A DNA stretch of 64,000 nt from Roseomonas sp. GTDB lineage: Bacteria > Pseudomonadota > Alphaproteobacteria > Acetobacterales > Acetobacteraceae. The notes beneath the pieces were generated by a model that saw nothing but the letters and a program-made list of their open reading frames with translations, was not told the DNA's origin and made no database searches. The stretch's first letter is position 1. Every line of letters begins with the position of its first letter. Location of the stretch: the NCBI GenBank assembly GCA_020249775.1, contig JADCFA010000004.1, positions 1-64,000 on the forward strand. The letters are read 5' to 3'. This document shows, piece by piece, positions 52,857 through 60,357 of the stretch. A program made the position numbers and the translations under genes.

Positions 52857-53858
52857 TCACGGCTGCCGTGCTTCCGTCACACCAATCATCGCATCGCGCG
52901 TGACAAGCTGCTCCAGCTTCGCCGCATCCCAACCTTCTGTGCCTACGGGACGGCGCGGCACGACCAGATAGCGCAGCTCCGCATTGCTATCATGCACGCG
53001 AATGCTGGTGCCTTCCGGCAAATGCGTGCCGAATTCAGCGAGCACCCCGCGCGGGTCGCGCACTGCGCGGGCGCGATAGGCGCGGCTTTTGTACCAGGCA
53101 GGCGGGCGGCCCAGGACGCTGCGCGGATAACAGGAACACAGCGTGCAGACGACAAGGTTATGCACATCCGGCGTATTGAACAGCGCGGTCAGCACTGTCT
53201 CCCCCCGCGAAAGCCCCAATTCTTCCACCGCCGCGCCGGCATCGGCGGCAAGCCGTGCGGCAAAGGCAGCATCGGTCCAGGCGCGCACCACAACCCGCGC
53301 GCCGAGATGCTCACCCCGGCTATCCATTGCCTCAATCTGGGCGCGGATTTCAGCGGCTGTCAGAATGCCGCGCGCGATCAGCAGATTGCGCACCGCCCGC
53401 CCGCGCAATTGCAGGGGTGAGAGTACGGTAACCCCCGCATCATCATCTTCCTGATAGGGGTGGTGATCATGATCATGGTCGTGGTCATGATCATGATGGT
53501 GGTGATGATGCCCGCCGGGCGCATCTTCCACCTTGTCTTCCCCGGCGGCGCGCAGCCGCGCTTCCTCAGTAACAAGGTCGGCTTCCTGAAGCACGCCCTT
53601 TTCCTTGAGCAAGCTCGAAAAACCGTGAATCCAGCGCTCATAATAGGGCAGTTTCCAATAAGTCTCAGCGTCTAGGGCTTCCTGCACGCGCCGGCTTTCA
53701 TCAGTGGTGAAAATCTGGCGCTTCTTATCGGCCAATAGCAGGCGGATCGCGTCAGCCTCCTTCTCCCAATGCGCGGGTTCATGGGCGCTTTGGTCAATCG
53801 GCGCGGCGAAGCGGCCGGCGACATCATGGGTCGGCAGGTTTTCGGGTTTTTGCGTCAT
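52857..53858 (-). CDS. Nitrile hydratase: beta-subunit N-terminal domain fused through a His/Asp-rich linker to an alpha subunit
   Basis: The predicted product has 333 residues. Residues about 25-100 (KKRQIFTTDESRRVQEAL, YWKLPYYERWIHGFSSLLKEKGVL) match the helical N-terminal region of nitrile hydratase beta subunits. Residues 117-133 are a run of 12 His and 5 Asp. From about 148 the alpha subunit is complete: LRGRAVRNLLIARGIL, VVVRAWTDAAFAARL and the metal site VCTLCSC (Cys 238, 241, 243), the cobalt form of the motif. The C-terminal barrel of the beta subunit is absent, and no separate gene for it, nor an activator, is in the window. Nitrile hydratases convert nitriles to amides; thiocyanate hydrolase also uses this motif and has a split beta. 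The ATG at 53858 follows GGAG. It is divergent from a Bug receptor. Confidence 0.88.
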   Translation of the reverse strand: MTQKPENLPTHDVAGRFAAPIDQSAHEPAHWEKEADAIRLLLADKKRQIFTTDESRRVQEALDAETYWKLPYYERWIHGFSSLLKEKGVLQEADLVTEEARLRAAGEDKVEDAPGGHHHHHHDHDHDHDHDHHPYQEDDDAGVTVLSPLQLRGRAVRNLLIARGILTAAEIRAQIEAMDSRGEHLGARVVVRAWTDAAFAARLAADAGAAVEELGLSRGETVLTALFNTPDVHNLVVCTLCSCYPRSVLGRPPAWYKSRAYRARAVRDPRGVLAEFGTHLPEGTSIRVHDSNAELRYLVVPRRPVGTEGWDAAKLEQLVTRDAMIGVTEARQP

Positions 53859-53940
53859 GCGGGGTACTCCATTTTGCCATCTTGCCAGGGGCGCCAATTC
53901 AGGCAAAGCGTCGGCCAAACCGGGAAGAAGGCTACATCAC

Positions 53941-54930
53941 ATGAACCGCATGACACGCCGCACCACCATCGCCGCCGCTGCCGGGCTGCTCGCCGCGCCG
54001 GCACTCCGCGCGCAGGCCGCCTGGCCGAATAAGGATCTGCGGCTGGTTTGCCCCTTCCCGCCAGGGGGCACCACGGATGTGGTGGCGCGGCTGGTCGCGG
54101 CCGCCATGCGGGATAGGCTCGGGCGCAATGTTGTGGTGGAAAACCAGCCGGGCGCGGGCAGCACGCTCGCCGCTGGGCGCTTTGCCCGCGAAGCGGATGA
54201 TCATGCGCTGTTCCTGAGCCAGATAGCCTCCCACGCCATTGGCCCGGCGCTTTATCGCAATCTGGCCTATGATCCGGAGGCGGATTTCCGCGCGGTCACG
54301 CTGGTGGTGACGGTGCCGAATGTCTGGGTCGCCAATCCGCGCCGCGTGCCGGGCGGTGATCTCCGCGCCTTTCTGCGTGATGCCAAGGCGAAGCCGGGTG
54401 AACGCAATTTCGCCTCTGCCGGCAATGGCACCTCCACCCATCTGACCGGGGAGTTGATCAACCAGCTCGCTGGCGTGCGCGTGCAGCATGTGCCCTATCG
54501 CGGCGCTGGCCCGGCGATGACCGCAGTGATCGGGGGCGAGGTGGATAGCCTGATTGACAATCTGCCAACCGCGCTGCCGCAAATTCAGAATGGCAATGTG
54601 GTGGCGCTGGCGGTGACGTCGCGCGAACGCCTGCCTGATCTGCCCAATGTGCCGGCGGTGTCGGAATTGGGCGCCGAGTTCAACCTGGTGGGGTTTGAGG
54701 CTGAAGCCTGGTTTGGCCTGCATGCGCATAAATCTGCGTCAGACGCTGTTGTGGCGCGGATGGCGGAAGTTGCGCAGGCCGCGCTGAATGACCCGGCGGT
54801 GCGCCAGCAATTGGCCGCGCGCGGCACCACCCCGCGCGGCGGCCCGCCCGCTGATTACGCCGCGCTGGTGACACGCGAACGCAAGCGTTGGTTTGATGTC
54901 GTGCGGCAGGGGAATGTGCAGGCGGATTGA
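53941..54930 (+). CDS. Bug/TctC-family periplasmic receptor 5, next to the nitrile hydratase
   Basis: This receptor has 329 residues. MNRMTRRTTIAAAAGLLAAPALRAQ is a twin-arginine-like signal. Blocks are LRLVCPFPPGGTTDVVARLVAAAM, VVVENQPGAGSTLAAGRFAREADDHALFLS and VQHVPYRGAGPAMTAVIGGE. The start at 53941 follows GAAGAAGG. Its promoter is shared with the divergent nitrile hydratase gene (82 bases between starts), so the two may be co-regulated and the ligand may be a nitrile-derived acid or amide. This link is inference from position only. Confidence 0.92.
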   Translation: MNRMTRRTTIAAAAGLLAAPALRAQAAWPNKDLRLVCPFPPGGTTDVVARLVAAAMRDRLGRNVVVENQPGAGSTLAAGRFAREADDHALFLSQIASHAIGPALYRNLAYDPEADFRAVTLVVTVPNVWVANPRRVPGGDLRAFLRDAKAKPGERNFASAGNGTSTHLTGELINQLAGVRVQHVPYRGAGPAMTAVIGGEVDSLIDNLPTALPQIQNGNVVALAVTSRERLPDLPNVPAVSELGAEFNLVGFEAEAWFGLHAHKSASDAVVARMAEVAQAALNDPAVRQQLAARGTTPRGGPPADYAALVTRERKRWFDVVRQGNVQAD

Positions 54931-54946
54931 GAAAATGCTGCTCGGG

Positions 54947-55093
54947 CAGCCTGTCTTAGAATGGTTTTTAGCCCTTGCTGCGCTGCTGGTTTTATCGTTG
55001 CGCACGCGTGTCTGCCTTTGTTTACGCTGTTGCCTTTTGCAGCTTGAGAAGGTTGTGGCTGGTGCAGATCATGGTCCATTCGCTTCTGACACT
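54947..55093 (-). pseudogene. C-terminal remnant of an IS1182/IS5-like transposase
   Basis: In the 334-base gap after the Bug gene, the minus strand reads GLNSVRSEWTMICTSHNLLKLQKATA then stop, the last residues of a DDE transposase. DNA of the same kind occurs at 41849-42092 and both share the end CAGCCTGTCT. Nothing else of the element remains. Repeat copy C follows immediately. Confidence 0.7.
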
Positions 55094-55135
55094 GTTCAAG
55101 CCAAGGAGCAGCAAGTGTCGGCATCGCGATGGCCA

Positions 55136-55237
55136 GAGCATTTTCACGCCAAGTGGAATTCCTTGGCTCTCCGCAAAATGCAACCAAACAATGTTCAGAG
55201 CGTTTCCGGTGAACCAACGTGAATGGGAAACGCTCTG
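55136..55237 (+). repeat. Mosaic palindromic intergenic repeat, copy C (modules 1 and 2)
   Basis: Module 1 (55136-55191) is GAGCATTTTCACGCCAAGTG to GCAAAATGCAACCAAACA. Module 2 (55196-55237) is CAGAGCGTTTCC ... GGAAACGCTCTG with CGGTGAACCAACGTGAAT inside. Copy D (56600-56696) has the same two modules in the same order in inverse orientation. This shows the pair moves or evolves as one unit. Confidence 0.85.
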
Positions 55238-55264
55238 GATATCATGTCACGCTTTGGGGATGCG

Positions 55265-55927
55265 CTAACCCGCATCCCCGATCGCCATTTCCGGCACCTC
55301 ATTCGGGATCCGCAGCTTTGCCGCGGTCGCGGTCAGAATTTCCCTAATCGCGACACCCGGCGCACGTTCCTTCAGTAGCAGCCCTTCAGACGTTGGCTCC
55401 AATACCGCAAGGTCGGTGACGACAAGGCTTACCGGCCGTGTGGAGGTTGGCGGCAAGGTAAGTTCTGGGATGATCTTGCTCTCGCCTTTGGCGCTATGCT
55501 GCATGGCCACAATCACGCGGCGTGATCCGGAAACCAGATCCATGGCACCGCCCATGCCGGGCACCAGCTTGCCCGGCACCATCCAATTCGCGAGCAGCCC
55601 GCGCGCATCCACCTGCAGCCCGCCAAGCACGGTCATGTCCAGGTGTCCGCCGCGGATCAGGGCGAAGCTCATGGCGCTATCGAAAGAAGCCGCGCCCGGC
55701 AGGGCGCTGATGAAGCCACCGCCGGCATCGGTCAGGTTCGGGTCTTCCATGCCATGCGGTGGCGGTGCACCAAAGCCGATGATACCGTTCTCGCTTTGGA
55801 AAGCGACCGAAAGGCCAGGCGGGACATAGCGTGCGACAAGTGTGGGAAGCCCAATACCAAGATTGACCAGCGTGCCATCACGCAATTCCAGCGCGACACG
55901 GCTGGCGATGATTTCCTTGGCATCCAT
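55265..55927 (-). CDS. 3-oxoacid CoA-transferase subunit B
   Basis: This is the small subunit (220 residues) of a family I CoA-transferase. It starts MDAKEIIASRVALELRDGTLVNLGIGLPTLVARYVPPG. The catalytic Glu lies in FQSENGIIGFGAPP, and GGHLDMTVLGGLQVDARGLLANWMVPGKLVPGMGGAMDLV is typical. It should move CoA between succinyl-CoA and a 3-oxo acid such as acetoacetate or 3-oxoadipate. It begins at the stop of subunit A (one-base overlap), so the two are made together. With beta-oxidation genes elsewhere in the window it would help feed acids into central metabolism. Confidence 0.92.
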   Translation of the reverse strand: MDAKEIIASRVALELRDGTLVNLGIGLPTLVARYVPPGLSVAFQSENGIIGFGAPPPHGMEDPNLTDAGGGFISALPGAASFDSAMSFALIRGGHLDMTVLGGLQVDARGLLANWMVPGKLVPGMGGAMDLVSGSRRVIVAMQHSAKGESKIIPELTLPPTSTRPVSLVVTDLAVLEPTSEGLLLKERAPGVAIREILTATAAKLRIPNEVPEMAIGDAG

Positions 55928-56583
55928 CAGCGTAGCCTTTCGACAAGATGATGCACCAGAATGCCCGGTGTACGAACATGATCCGGCGGAATGACGCCCA
56001 CGGGCACGATTTCTTCCGGCTCAGCGATGACGCAAGCGCCGGCAAGCGCCATCACCGGATTGAAATTCGTGGCGGTGAGGCGATAAGTGAGATTGAAATT
56101 GTAATCCGCTTCATGCGCTTTCAGCAGCGCGAAATCAGCGCGGATAGGTCGCTCAACCAGGAAATGGCGGCCATCCAATTCGATCACCTGTTTGCCTTCA
56201 GCGACCACGGTGCCGACGCCTGTCGGGGTTAGCACACCGCCAAGCCCCGCACCGCCCGCGCGTATACGCTCGGCCAGCGTGCCCTGCGGCACGAGTTCCA
56301 CTTCTATCTCACCAGCCATCATCTTCTGCTGCGTGATGGGATTGGTTCCGATATGGCTAACTATCGCCTTCGCCACGCAGCCCGCTTCGACTAAGCGGCC
56401 AATGCCAAGCCCCGGGCGTGCTGTATCATTGCCGATGATGGTTAGTCCACGCACGCCGCGTTCCACCAAGGCGTCCACCAAGCGCTGCGGCGTGCCCACC
56501 CCCATGAAGCCGCCGTAAAAGAGGCTTGCGCCGTCTGGCACCAGTGCCGCGGCTTCGGTTGCTGAGATTGCCTTACGCATCAT
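55927..56583 (-). CDS. 3-oxoacid CoA-transferase subunit A
   Basis: This is the large partner, 218 residues. KAISATEAAALVPDGASLFYGGFMGVGTPQRLVDALVERG is the CoA-binding opening. GVGTVVAEGKQVIELDGRHFLVERPIRADFALLKAHEADYNFNLTY is typical of the family. Two ATGs stand side by side (56583 and 56580). The ribosome site AAAGGGGGG abuts the first, so the second has the better spacing. Repeat copy D lies just upstream of the start. The substrate acid is not determined. Confidence 0.92.
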   Translation of the reverse strand: MMRKAISATEAAALVPDGASLFYGGFMGVGTPQRLVDALVERGVRGLTIIGNDTARPGLGIGRLVEAGCVAKAIVSHIGTNPITQQKMMAGEIEVELVPQGTLAERIRAGGAGLGGVLTPTGVGTVVAEGKQVIELDGRHFLVERPIRADFALLKAHEADYNFNLTYRLTATNFNPVMALAGACVIAEPEEIVPVGVIPPDHVRTPGILVHHLVERLR

Positions 56584-56599
56584 CCCCCCTTTTTAAGTG

Positions 56600-56696
56600 G
56601 TTTCCGTTCACATGCGTTCACGGGAGCCGCTCTAGACCATTGTTTGGTTGCATTCCCCGAGCCGCCAAGTGAATCCACTTGCCTTGAAAATGCTCC
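56600..56696 (-). repeat. Mosaic palindromic intergenic repeat, copy D (modules 1 and 2, inverted)
   Basis: On the minus strand module 1 reads GAGCATTTTCAAGGCAAGTG (from 56696), then GATTCACTTGGCGGCTCGG, then GGAATGCAACCAAACA. Module 2 follows: TAGAGCGGCTCC, CGTGAACGCATGTGAACGGAAACC. It lies immediately upstream of the CoA-transferase start, so it may be transcribed as part of the leader. Confidence 0.85.
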
Positions 56697-56960
56697 AGCC
56701 TTGCAGCTCGCGCGGCCCTGTACCGCGTTGCGCATATTACATTCTCTCAATCGGATCAGTTGATGGCATTGACCTGAGTCAAAATGTTCCGCGCAATCTG
56801 GCCTGCTTGCTGGGACAAATGGGACGGAAGCCTGCGTCAACCCACAGGCCATGATCTATCAGGCTGCTGAAATTGGTAGCCCAATCTCCGCATTCTTGAT
56901 TGACCGTCGCTACATTTGGTTGAGGTTGCAATACGTGGCAATGGCGCGGTGGCCGGTTCC
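56697..56960. other. 264-base non-coding stretch between repeat copy D and the transposase remnant
   Basis: No gene is convincing. Short frames on both strands lack ribosome sites and family patterns. It may be the rest of an inserted element whose coding part begins at 56961. Confidence 0.4.
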
Positions 56961-57334
56961 TTGTTCAGCTATGTTGATTTTGAAAAGCGGGTGGGTCCTG
57001 ACCATCTGCTGCCCGTTTGCGTGGCCCGGTGAACAGCGCGCTGTCTGATCTCTCGACAACCTTCGACGCGCCCTATTCGCCATCCGGTCGAGACTCCATC
57101 CCGCTGGAGCGACTGCTCCGCACCCTGCTTCTCCGCTGGTTCTTGGGCCTCGGTGTTGATGACCCGGTATGGGATGCCACGACCTTCACCAAGAACCGTG
57201 ACCACCTGCTTGAAGGCAACGTAGCTGTGAAGTTCCTGGCCGCGCTACTTACCGGCGCAGCCGAAGGTGAAGGTCCTGCGTTCAGGCGAGCGTTTCTCGG
57301 TTTACGGCACAGTGCTGGAAGCCTGGGCGAGTAG
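56961..57334 (+). pseudogene. N-terminal remnant of an IS1182/IS5-family transposase, frameshifted and internally deleted
   Basis: The frame starting at 56961 reads LFSYVDFEKRVGPDHLLPVC, the usual start of IS1182-type transposases, then hits a stop. In the next frame (from 57017) it goes on as NSALSDLSTTFDAPYSPSGR and IPLERLLRTLLL, then jumps directly to RWFLGLGVDDPVWDATTFTKNRDHLLEGNVAVKFLAALL. The segment of about 25 residues normally between these blocks is missing. The catalytic DDE core after that is also missing. It is dead. It may belong to the same family as the C-terminal remnants at 41849 and 54947. Confidence 0.85.
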
Positions 57335-57433
57335 TGCGATTCATGCTGATCTTTCCCGATCCCGGGTCGGTCCCGCCCACCACTAGTCCTGCGGAAGTAC
57401 CAGATACATCGTTGGCTCAAGCAAAATACGTGA

Positions 57434-57462
57434 GGCGTGATCCATCAATCCTGGATCACGCC
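57434..57462 (-). terminator. Stem-loop downstream of the small coiled-coil protein
   Basis: GGCGTGATCCA (57434-57444) and TGGATCACGCC (57452-57462) form an 11-bp perfect stem with a 7-base loop. It lies 9 bases beyond the stop of the minus-strand gene at 57471. The following T-run is weak (CACGTATTTTGC). Confidence 0.6.
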
Positions 57463-57470
57463 AAGGCGCG

Positions 57471-57779
57471 TCACCCTTGCGGCGACATGCGTTGGGCAGT
57501 TTCTTGCAATTCCTTTGCCTTCTTTACCGCGCGATCAATTTCAGCCGCAGTGCGGTCCAGCGCTTCGCGATAGGATTGCATGCCCGTCTGCATGCCACCG
57601 ACCTTGATCTTCAATTCACCCATGGCGGCGCGGAAATCCGCTGTGGCGCGGGCCTGAGCGCGTAGCGCCTCATCCAGCTTGTGCAACGCGATGCGCAGCC
57701 GATCCTGGGGCCGCTGCGGGAAGGCAAAAACCTCTGCCGCCTTGGATTCTTCGGGAAGGGTGATGGTGGATGCGCTCAT
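57471..57779 (-). CDS. Small helical, coiled-coil-like protein of unknown function
   Basis: I do not recognise the family. The protein has 102 residues and no signal peptide or membrane helix. Residues about 25-95 are almost all helix-forming (LRIALHKLDEALRAQARATADFRAAM, ALDRTAAEIDRAVKKAKELQETAQRM), with hydrophobic residues spaced like a coiled coil. This resembles phasin-like or chemoreceptor-adaptor-like helical proteins, but no firm match can be named. It is preceded by a very AT-rich 150-base region and followed by a stem-loop, so it seems to be its own transcription unit. Confidence 0.7.
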   Translation of the reverse strand: MSASTITLPEESKAAEVFAFPQRPQDRLRIALHKLDEALRAQARATADFRAAMGELKIKVGGMQTGMQSYREALDRTAAEIDRAVKKAKELQETAQRMSPQG

Positions 57780-57815
57780 CGCTCCAGTCTCCGTTTGGTT
57801 AAACGAAGGCTAGGG

Positions 57816-57960
57816 CAGTTTAAAAATTTTTTCCACAATTTTTTAGAAAAAATAAGAATTTATGAAGAATTCTTTGAGCGCATTGTTTTTTCAATAAATT
57901 TTTTTGACTAAATTTTACCGAATAAAACTTCAGATAAAATATTTTTACTTTAATTCAACC
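57816..57960. promoter_or_regulatory. AT-rich island upstream of the small helical protein
   Basis: About 145 bases made almost only of A and T runs stand out sharply in this GC-rich sequence (TTTAAAAATTTTTTCC at the left end, ATAAAATATTTTTAC at the right). No coding frame of note is present. It lies between the divergently placed small gene (start 57779) and the 3' end of the enoyl-CoA hydratase gene. It probably contains a strong promoter and may be bound by a silencer protein that likes curved AT-rich DNA. Confidence 0.6.
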
Positions 57961-58009
57961 GAAGGTTCTGCCCCCTGTTGCGCGCGGTCGAAACAGGGGG
58001 CAGGCGCGT

Positions 58010-58786
58010 TTATCGATTCGTGAAAGCGGCCTTCCGCTTTTCCGCAAAGGCCGCCATGCCTTCCTTCTGGTCCGCCGTTGCAAAAAGGGAAAGGAACAGG
58101 CGCCGTTCCGTGCGCACACCTTCCGTCAGGCTGCTTTCAAAGGCGGCATTTACCGCTTCCTTCGCCATGGCAACCGAAGGCCCGGAAAGGGAAGCGATCT
58201 TCTCACCAATCTTCAGCGCTTCCGCGATCAATTCCGCCGCCGGCACCACGCGGCAGACCAGATTGGCGCGCTCCGCTTCCTCGGCATTCATCATGCGTCC
58301 GGTCAGGATCATTTCCATGGCCTTGGATTTGCCGATGGCGCGCGTGAGCCGTTGCGTGCCGCCGGCACCGGGGATGATGCCCAAATTGATTTCGGGCTGG
58401 CCGAAGCGCGCGGTGTCAGCCGCGATGATAAGGTCACACATCATGGCCAATTCGCAGCCGCCACCAAGGGCAAAGCCGGATACGGCGGCAATCACGGGCT
58501 TTTGGATTTCCAGCACCGTTTCCCAATTCGCGCCGATGAAATCATTGAAATAGACGTTGGGGAAATTGCGATCCTTCATTTCCTTAATGTCGGCGCCAGC
58601 AGCGAACGCCTTTTCGCTGCCGGTGATGACAATGGCGGCAATCGCCGGGTCCTCATCAAAGGCGCGCAAGGCGGTACCGAGTTCGATCATCAATTGATCA
58701 CAGAGCGCATTCAGCGCCTGCGGCCGGTTCAGCCGGATCAGCCCGGTCTTGCCGTGGGTTTCAACCAGGATCATTTCAGGGGCCAT
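58010..58786 (-). CDS. Enoyl-CoA hydratase
   Basis: This crotonase-fold enzyme has 258 residues. [20 protein letters not shown] and [10 protein letters not shown] form the CoA and oxyanion sites. [22 protein letters not shown] carries the first catalytic Glu, and [25 protein letters not shown] the second, so it should hydrate 2-enoyl-CoAs. The set with mutM and ubiE nearby is a common alphaproteobacterial neighbourhood. It is the general short-chain type rather than an isomerase. Confidence 0.94.
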   Translation of the reverse strand: MAPEMILVETHGKTGLIRLNRPQALNALCDQLMIELGTALRAFDEDPAIAAIVITGSEKAFAAGADIKEMKDRNFPNVYFNDFIGANWETVLEIQKPVIAAVSGFALGGGCELAMMCDLIIAADTARFGQPEINLGIIPGAGGTQRLTRAIGKSKAMEMILTGRMMNAEEAERANLVCRVVPAAELIAEALKIGEKIASLSGPSVAMAKEAVNAAFESSLTEGVRTERRLFLSLFATADQKEGMAAFAEKRKAAFTNR

Positions 58787-58871
58787 GGCGGTTCTCCTTC
58801 ATCTGTTGTGGTGCATAAGGCCATAGCACAGCCCTGAAGAAAACTGCCCATGGCGAGGAATTGGCTGGGGT

Positions 58872-59345
58872 TCAGATTTTCTCCACCCGCGTCAGCCAGC
58901 AACCCGGCCGCGCGGTGTGGATATTGACATAGGCCACGCGCGGGTCGTCGAGCCTGGCGCGCAGCGCAGCCTCGGCCTCCTCACCCGGGACGACGATGCC
59001 AAGCTCGTAAAGGCACATCCCCACCGCATCGTAATGCCGCAGGCTGATGATGCTATTGACCAGCACGGTTTCAGGCAGCGCATCTTCAAGCGCTGCCCCG
59101 CCACATTCATGCGCATGCAGAAACACGGGCGAAGGTGTCCAATACGGCCCCTGCGGCAAGGGCAAATCCCAGGAGGCGAGGAGCATCACCTCGCCCAGCC
59201 GCCCCAGGCGCAGGCAGGCACGGCAGGGGTAGCCCGGCCCGTCCACCTCCCGGGCTTGAATGATCCCGCCGCGGTCATCGCGGCGGGAAGAGCGAAAGCG
59301 CAGGGCGGCTTCGGGGTCCATGGGGACGCAACGGAAACGTGTCAT
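58872..59345 (-). CDS. DUF1203-family protein
   Basis: This uncharacterised protein has 157 residues. The pattern MTRFRCVPMDPEAALRF, GPGYPCRACLRLGRLGEVMLLASWDLP, SPVFLHAHECGGAA and the final DPRVAYVNIHTARPGCWLTRVEKI is that of DUF1203 proteins. Conserved Cys and His residues (PCRACL, LHAHECG, RPGCW) could bind a metal, but no activity is established. The start at 59345 gives the family N-terminus; an upstream frame start at 59381 does not. It sits between mutM and the enoyl-CoA hydratase, 75 bases from mutM on the same strand. Confidence 0.82.
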   Translation of the reverse strand: MTRFRCVPMDPEAALRFRSSRRDDRGGIIQAREVDGPGYPCRACLRLGRLGEVMLLASWDLPLPQGPYWTPSPVFLHAHECGGAALEDALPETVLVNSIISLRHYDAVGMCLYELGIVVPGEEAEAALRARLDDPRVAYVNIHTARPGCWLTRVEKI

Positions 59346-59419
59346 GTTGGGTATCTGCCCCAGCAGGAGCCGGCGGACCATCCGCTTCTTGCGCTGACTT
59401 GCGCCCGCTTTGGGAGGGC

Positions 59420-60316
59420 TCAGCGCTGTTGACGCGGGCAGAAAAAACTCGACCGCCCGGATTGCACAATCCGCTTAATCCCAGGGCATTCCGGCTGGCC
59501 GGGGCAGCCGGGGCAGGCTTCCCCTTCCCGCCCATAGACGGCGAAGCTCTCCTGAAAGCGCCCGATCTCACCATCGGCCTGGACGTAATCACGCAGGCTC
59601 GACCCGCCGGCGGCAATCGCCTCCCGCAATACGGCCTTGATGGCGGGCGCGAGCCGCGCTGCCCGCGCCCCCGCCACCGTATGGGCGGAACGGCGCGGTG
59701 AGATGCCGGCGCGATAGAGCGCCTCACAAACATAGATATTGCCAAGCCCGGCGATGACGCGCTGATCCAAAAGTGCGGCTTTGATCGGGGTGTGCTTGCC
59801 TGCCAGTGCGGCGGAAAGCCAGGCCGGGGTGATCTCAGGCCCCAAGGGCTCCGGGCCAAGCCCGGCCAAAAGCTTGTGGTGATCCTCGGCGTCCGTCGCC
59901 ACCAGATCCACGCTGCCGAAGCGGCGCGGGTCCACAAAGCCGATATGCCAGCCGCCCTCCGTCCCGAAGGCCAGATGTTCATGCGCCTCGGGGGGCGCGT
60001 TATGGCCGCGCGCGTCCGAGAATACGCCCTGCTTGCGCGTGCGCGGCACCGGGGCCGCGCCTTCGCGCCGCGCCACCATGCGCCCTGACATGCCAAGATG
60101 GATAAGCAGACTCTCCCCGCCTTCCAACCGCATCAGGATGTATTTCGCCCGCCGCCGGAAACTCAGCACCCGCCGCCCGCGCAACCGGTCCGCCAGCCGC
60201 GATGGGAAGGGAAAGCGCATGCCATCGCGGCGCGTCTCGGCCCAGGCGATGCGCTCACCTTCCAGCACCGCCTGCAGGCCGCGCATCACGGTTTCCACTT
60301 CCGGCAATTCGGGCAT
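59420..60316 (-). CDS. mutM: Formamidopyrimidine-DNA glycosylase
   Basis: MutM removes 8-oxoguanine and ring-opened purines and nicks the DNA. It has 298 residues. [14 protein letters not shown] supplies the catalytic Pro and Glu, [10 protein letters not shown] the Lys of the DNA-contact turn, and [20 protein letters not shown] is the helix-two-turn-helix. The C-terminal zinc finger is unusual: Cys at 268, 271, 277 and 293, then Gln at 296 where the fourth standard Cys belongs, with [13 protein letters not shown] intact. It is divergent from ubiE with a 41-base gap. Confidence 0.94.
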   Translation of the reverse strand: MPELPEVETVMRGLQAVLEGERIAWAETRRDGMRFPFPSRLADRLRGRRVLSFRRRAKYILMRLEGGESLLIHLGMSGRMVARREGAAPVPRTRKQGVFSDARGHNAPPEAHEHLAFGTEGGWHIGFVDPRRFGSVDLVATDAEDHHKLLAGLGPEPLGPEITPAWLSAALAGKHTPIKAALLDQRVIAGLGNIYVCEALYRAGISPRRSAHTVAGARAARLAPAIKAVLREAIAAGGSSLRDYVQADGEIGRFQESFAVYGREGEACPGCPGQPECPGIKRIVQSGRSSFFCPRQQR

Positions 60317-60357
60317 TGCCCCTCCCCTTTCTGCCGATTGGCGCCTATGTTGACGCC

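Noticed and set aside
53461-53515. His-rich DNA as a vector-derived His tag
   Set aside because: The His are mixed with Asp, use varied codons, sit in the middle of a continuous gene with conserved domains on both sides, and have no vector sequence around.
57681-57911. Plus-strand frame running into the AT-rich island
   Set aside because: It overlaps the better-supported minus-strand small gene and becomes a Phe/Ile run in the island.
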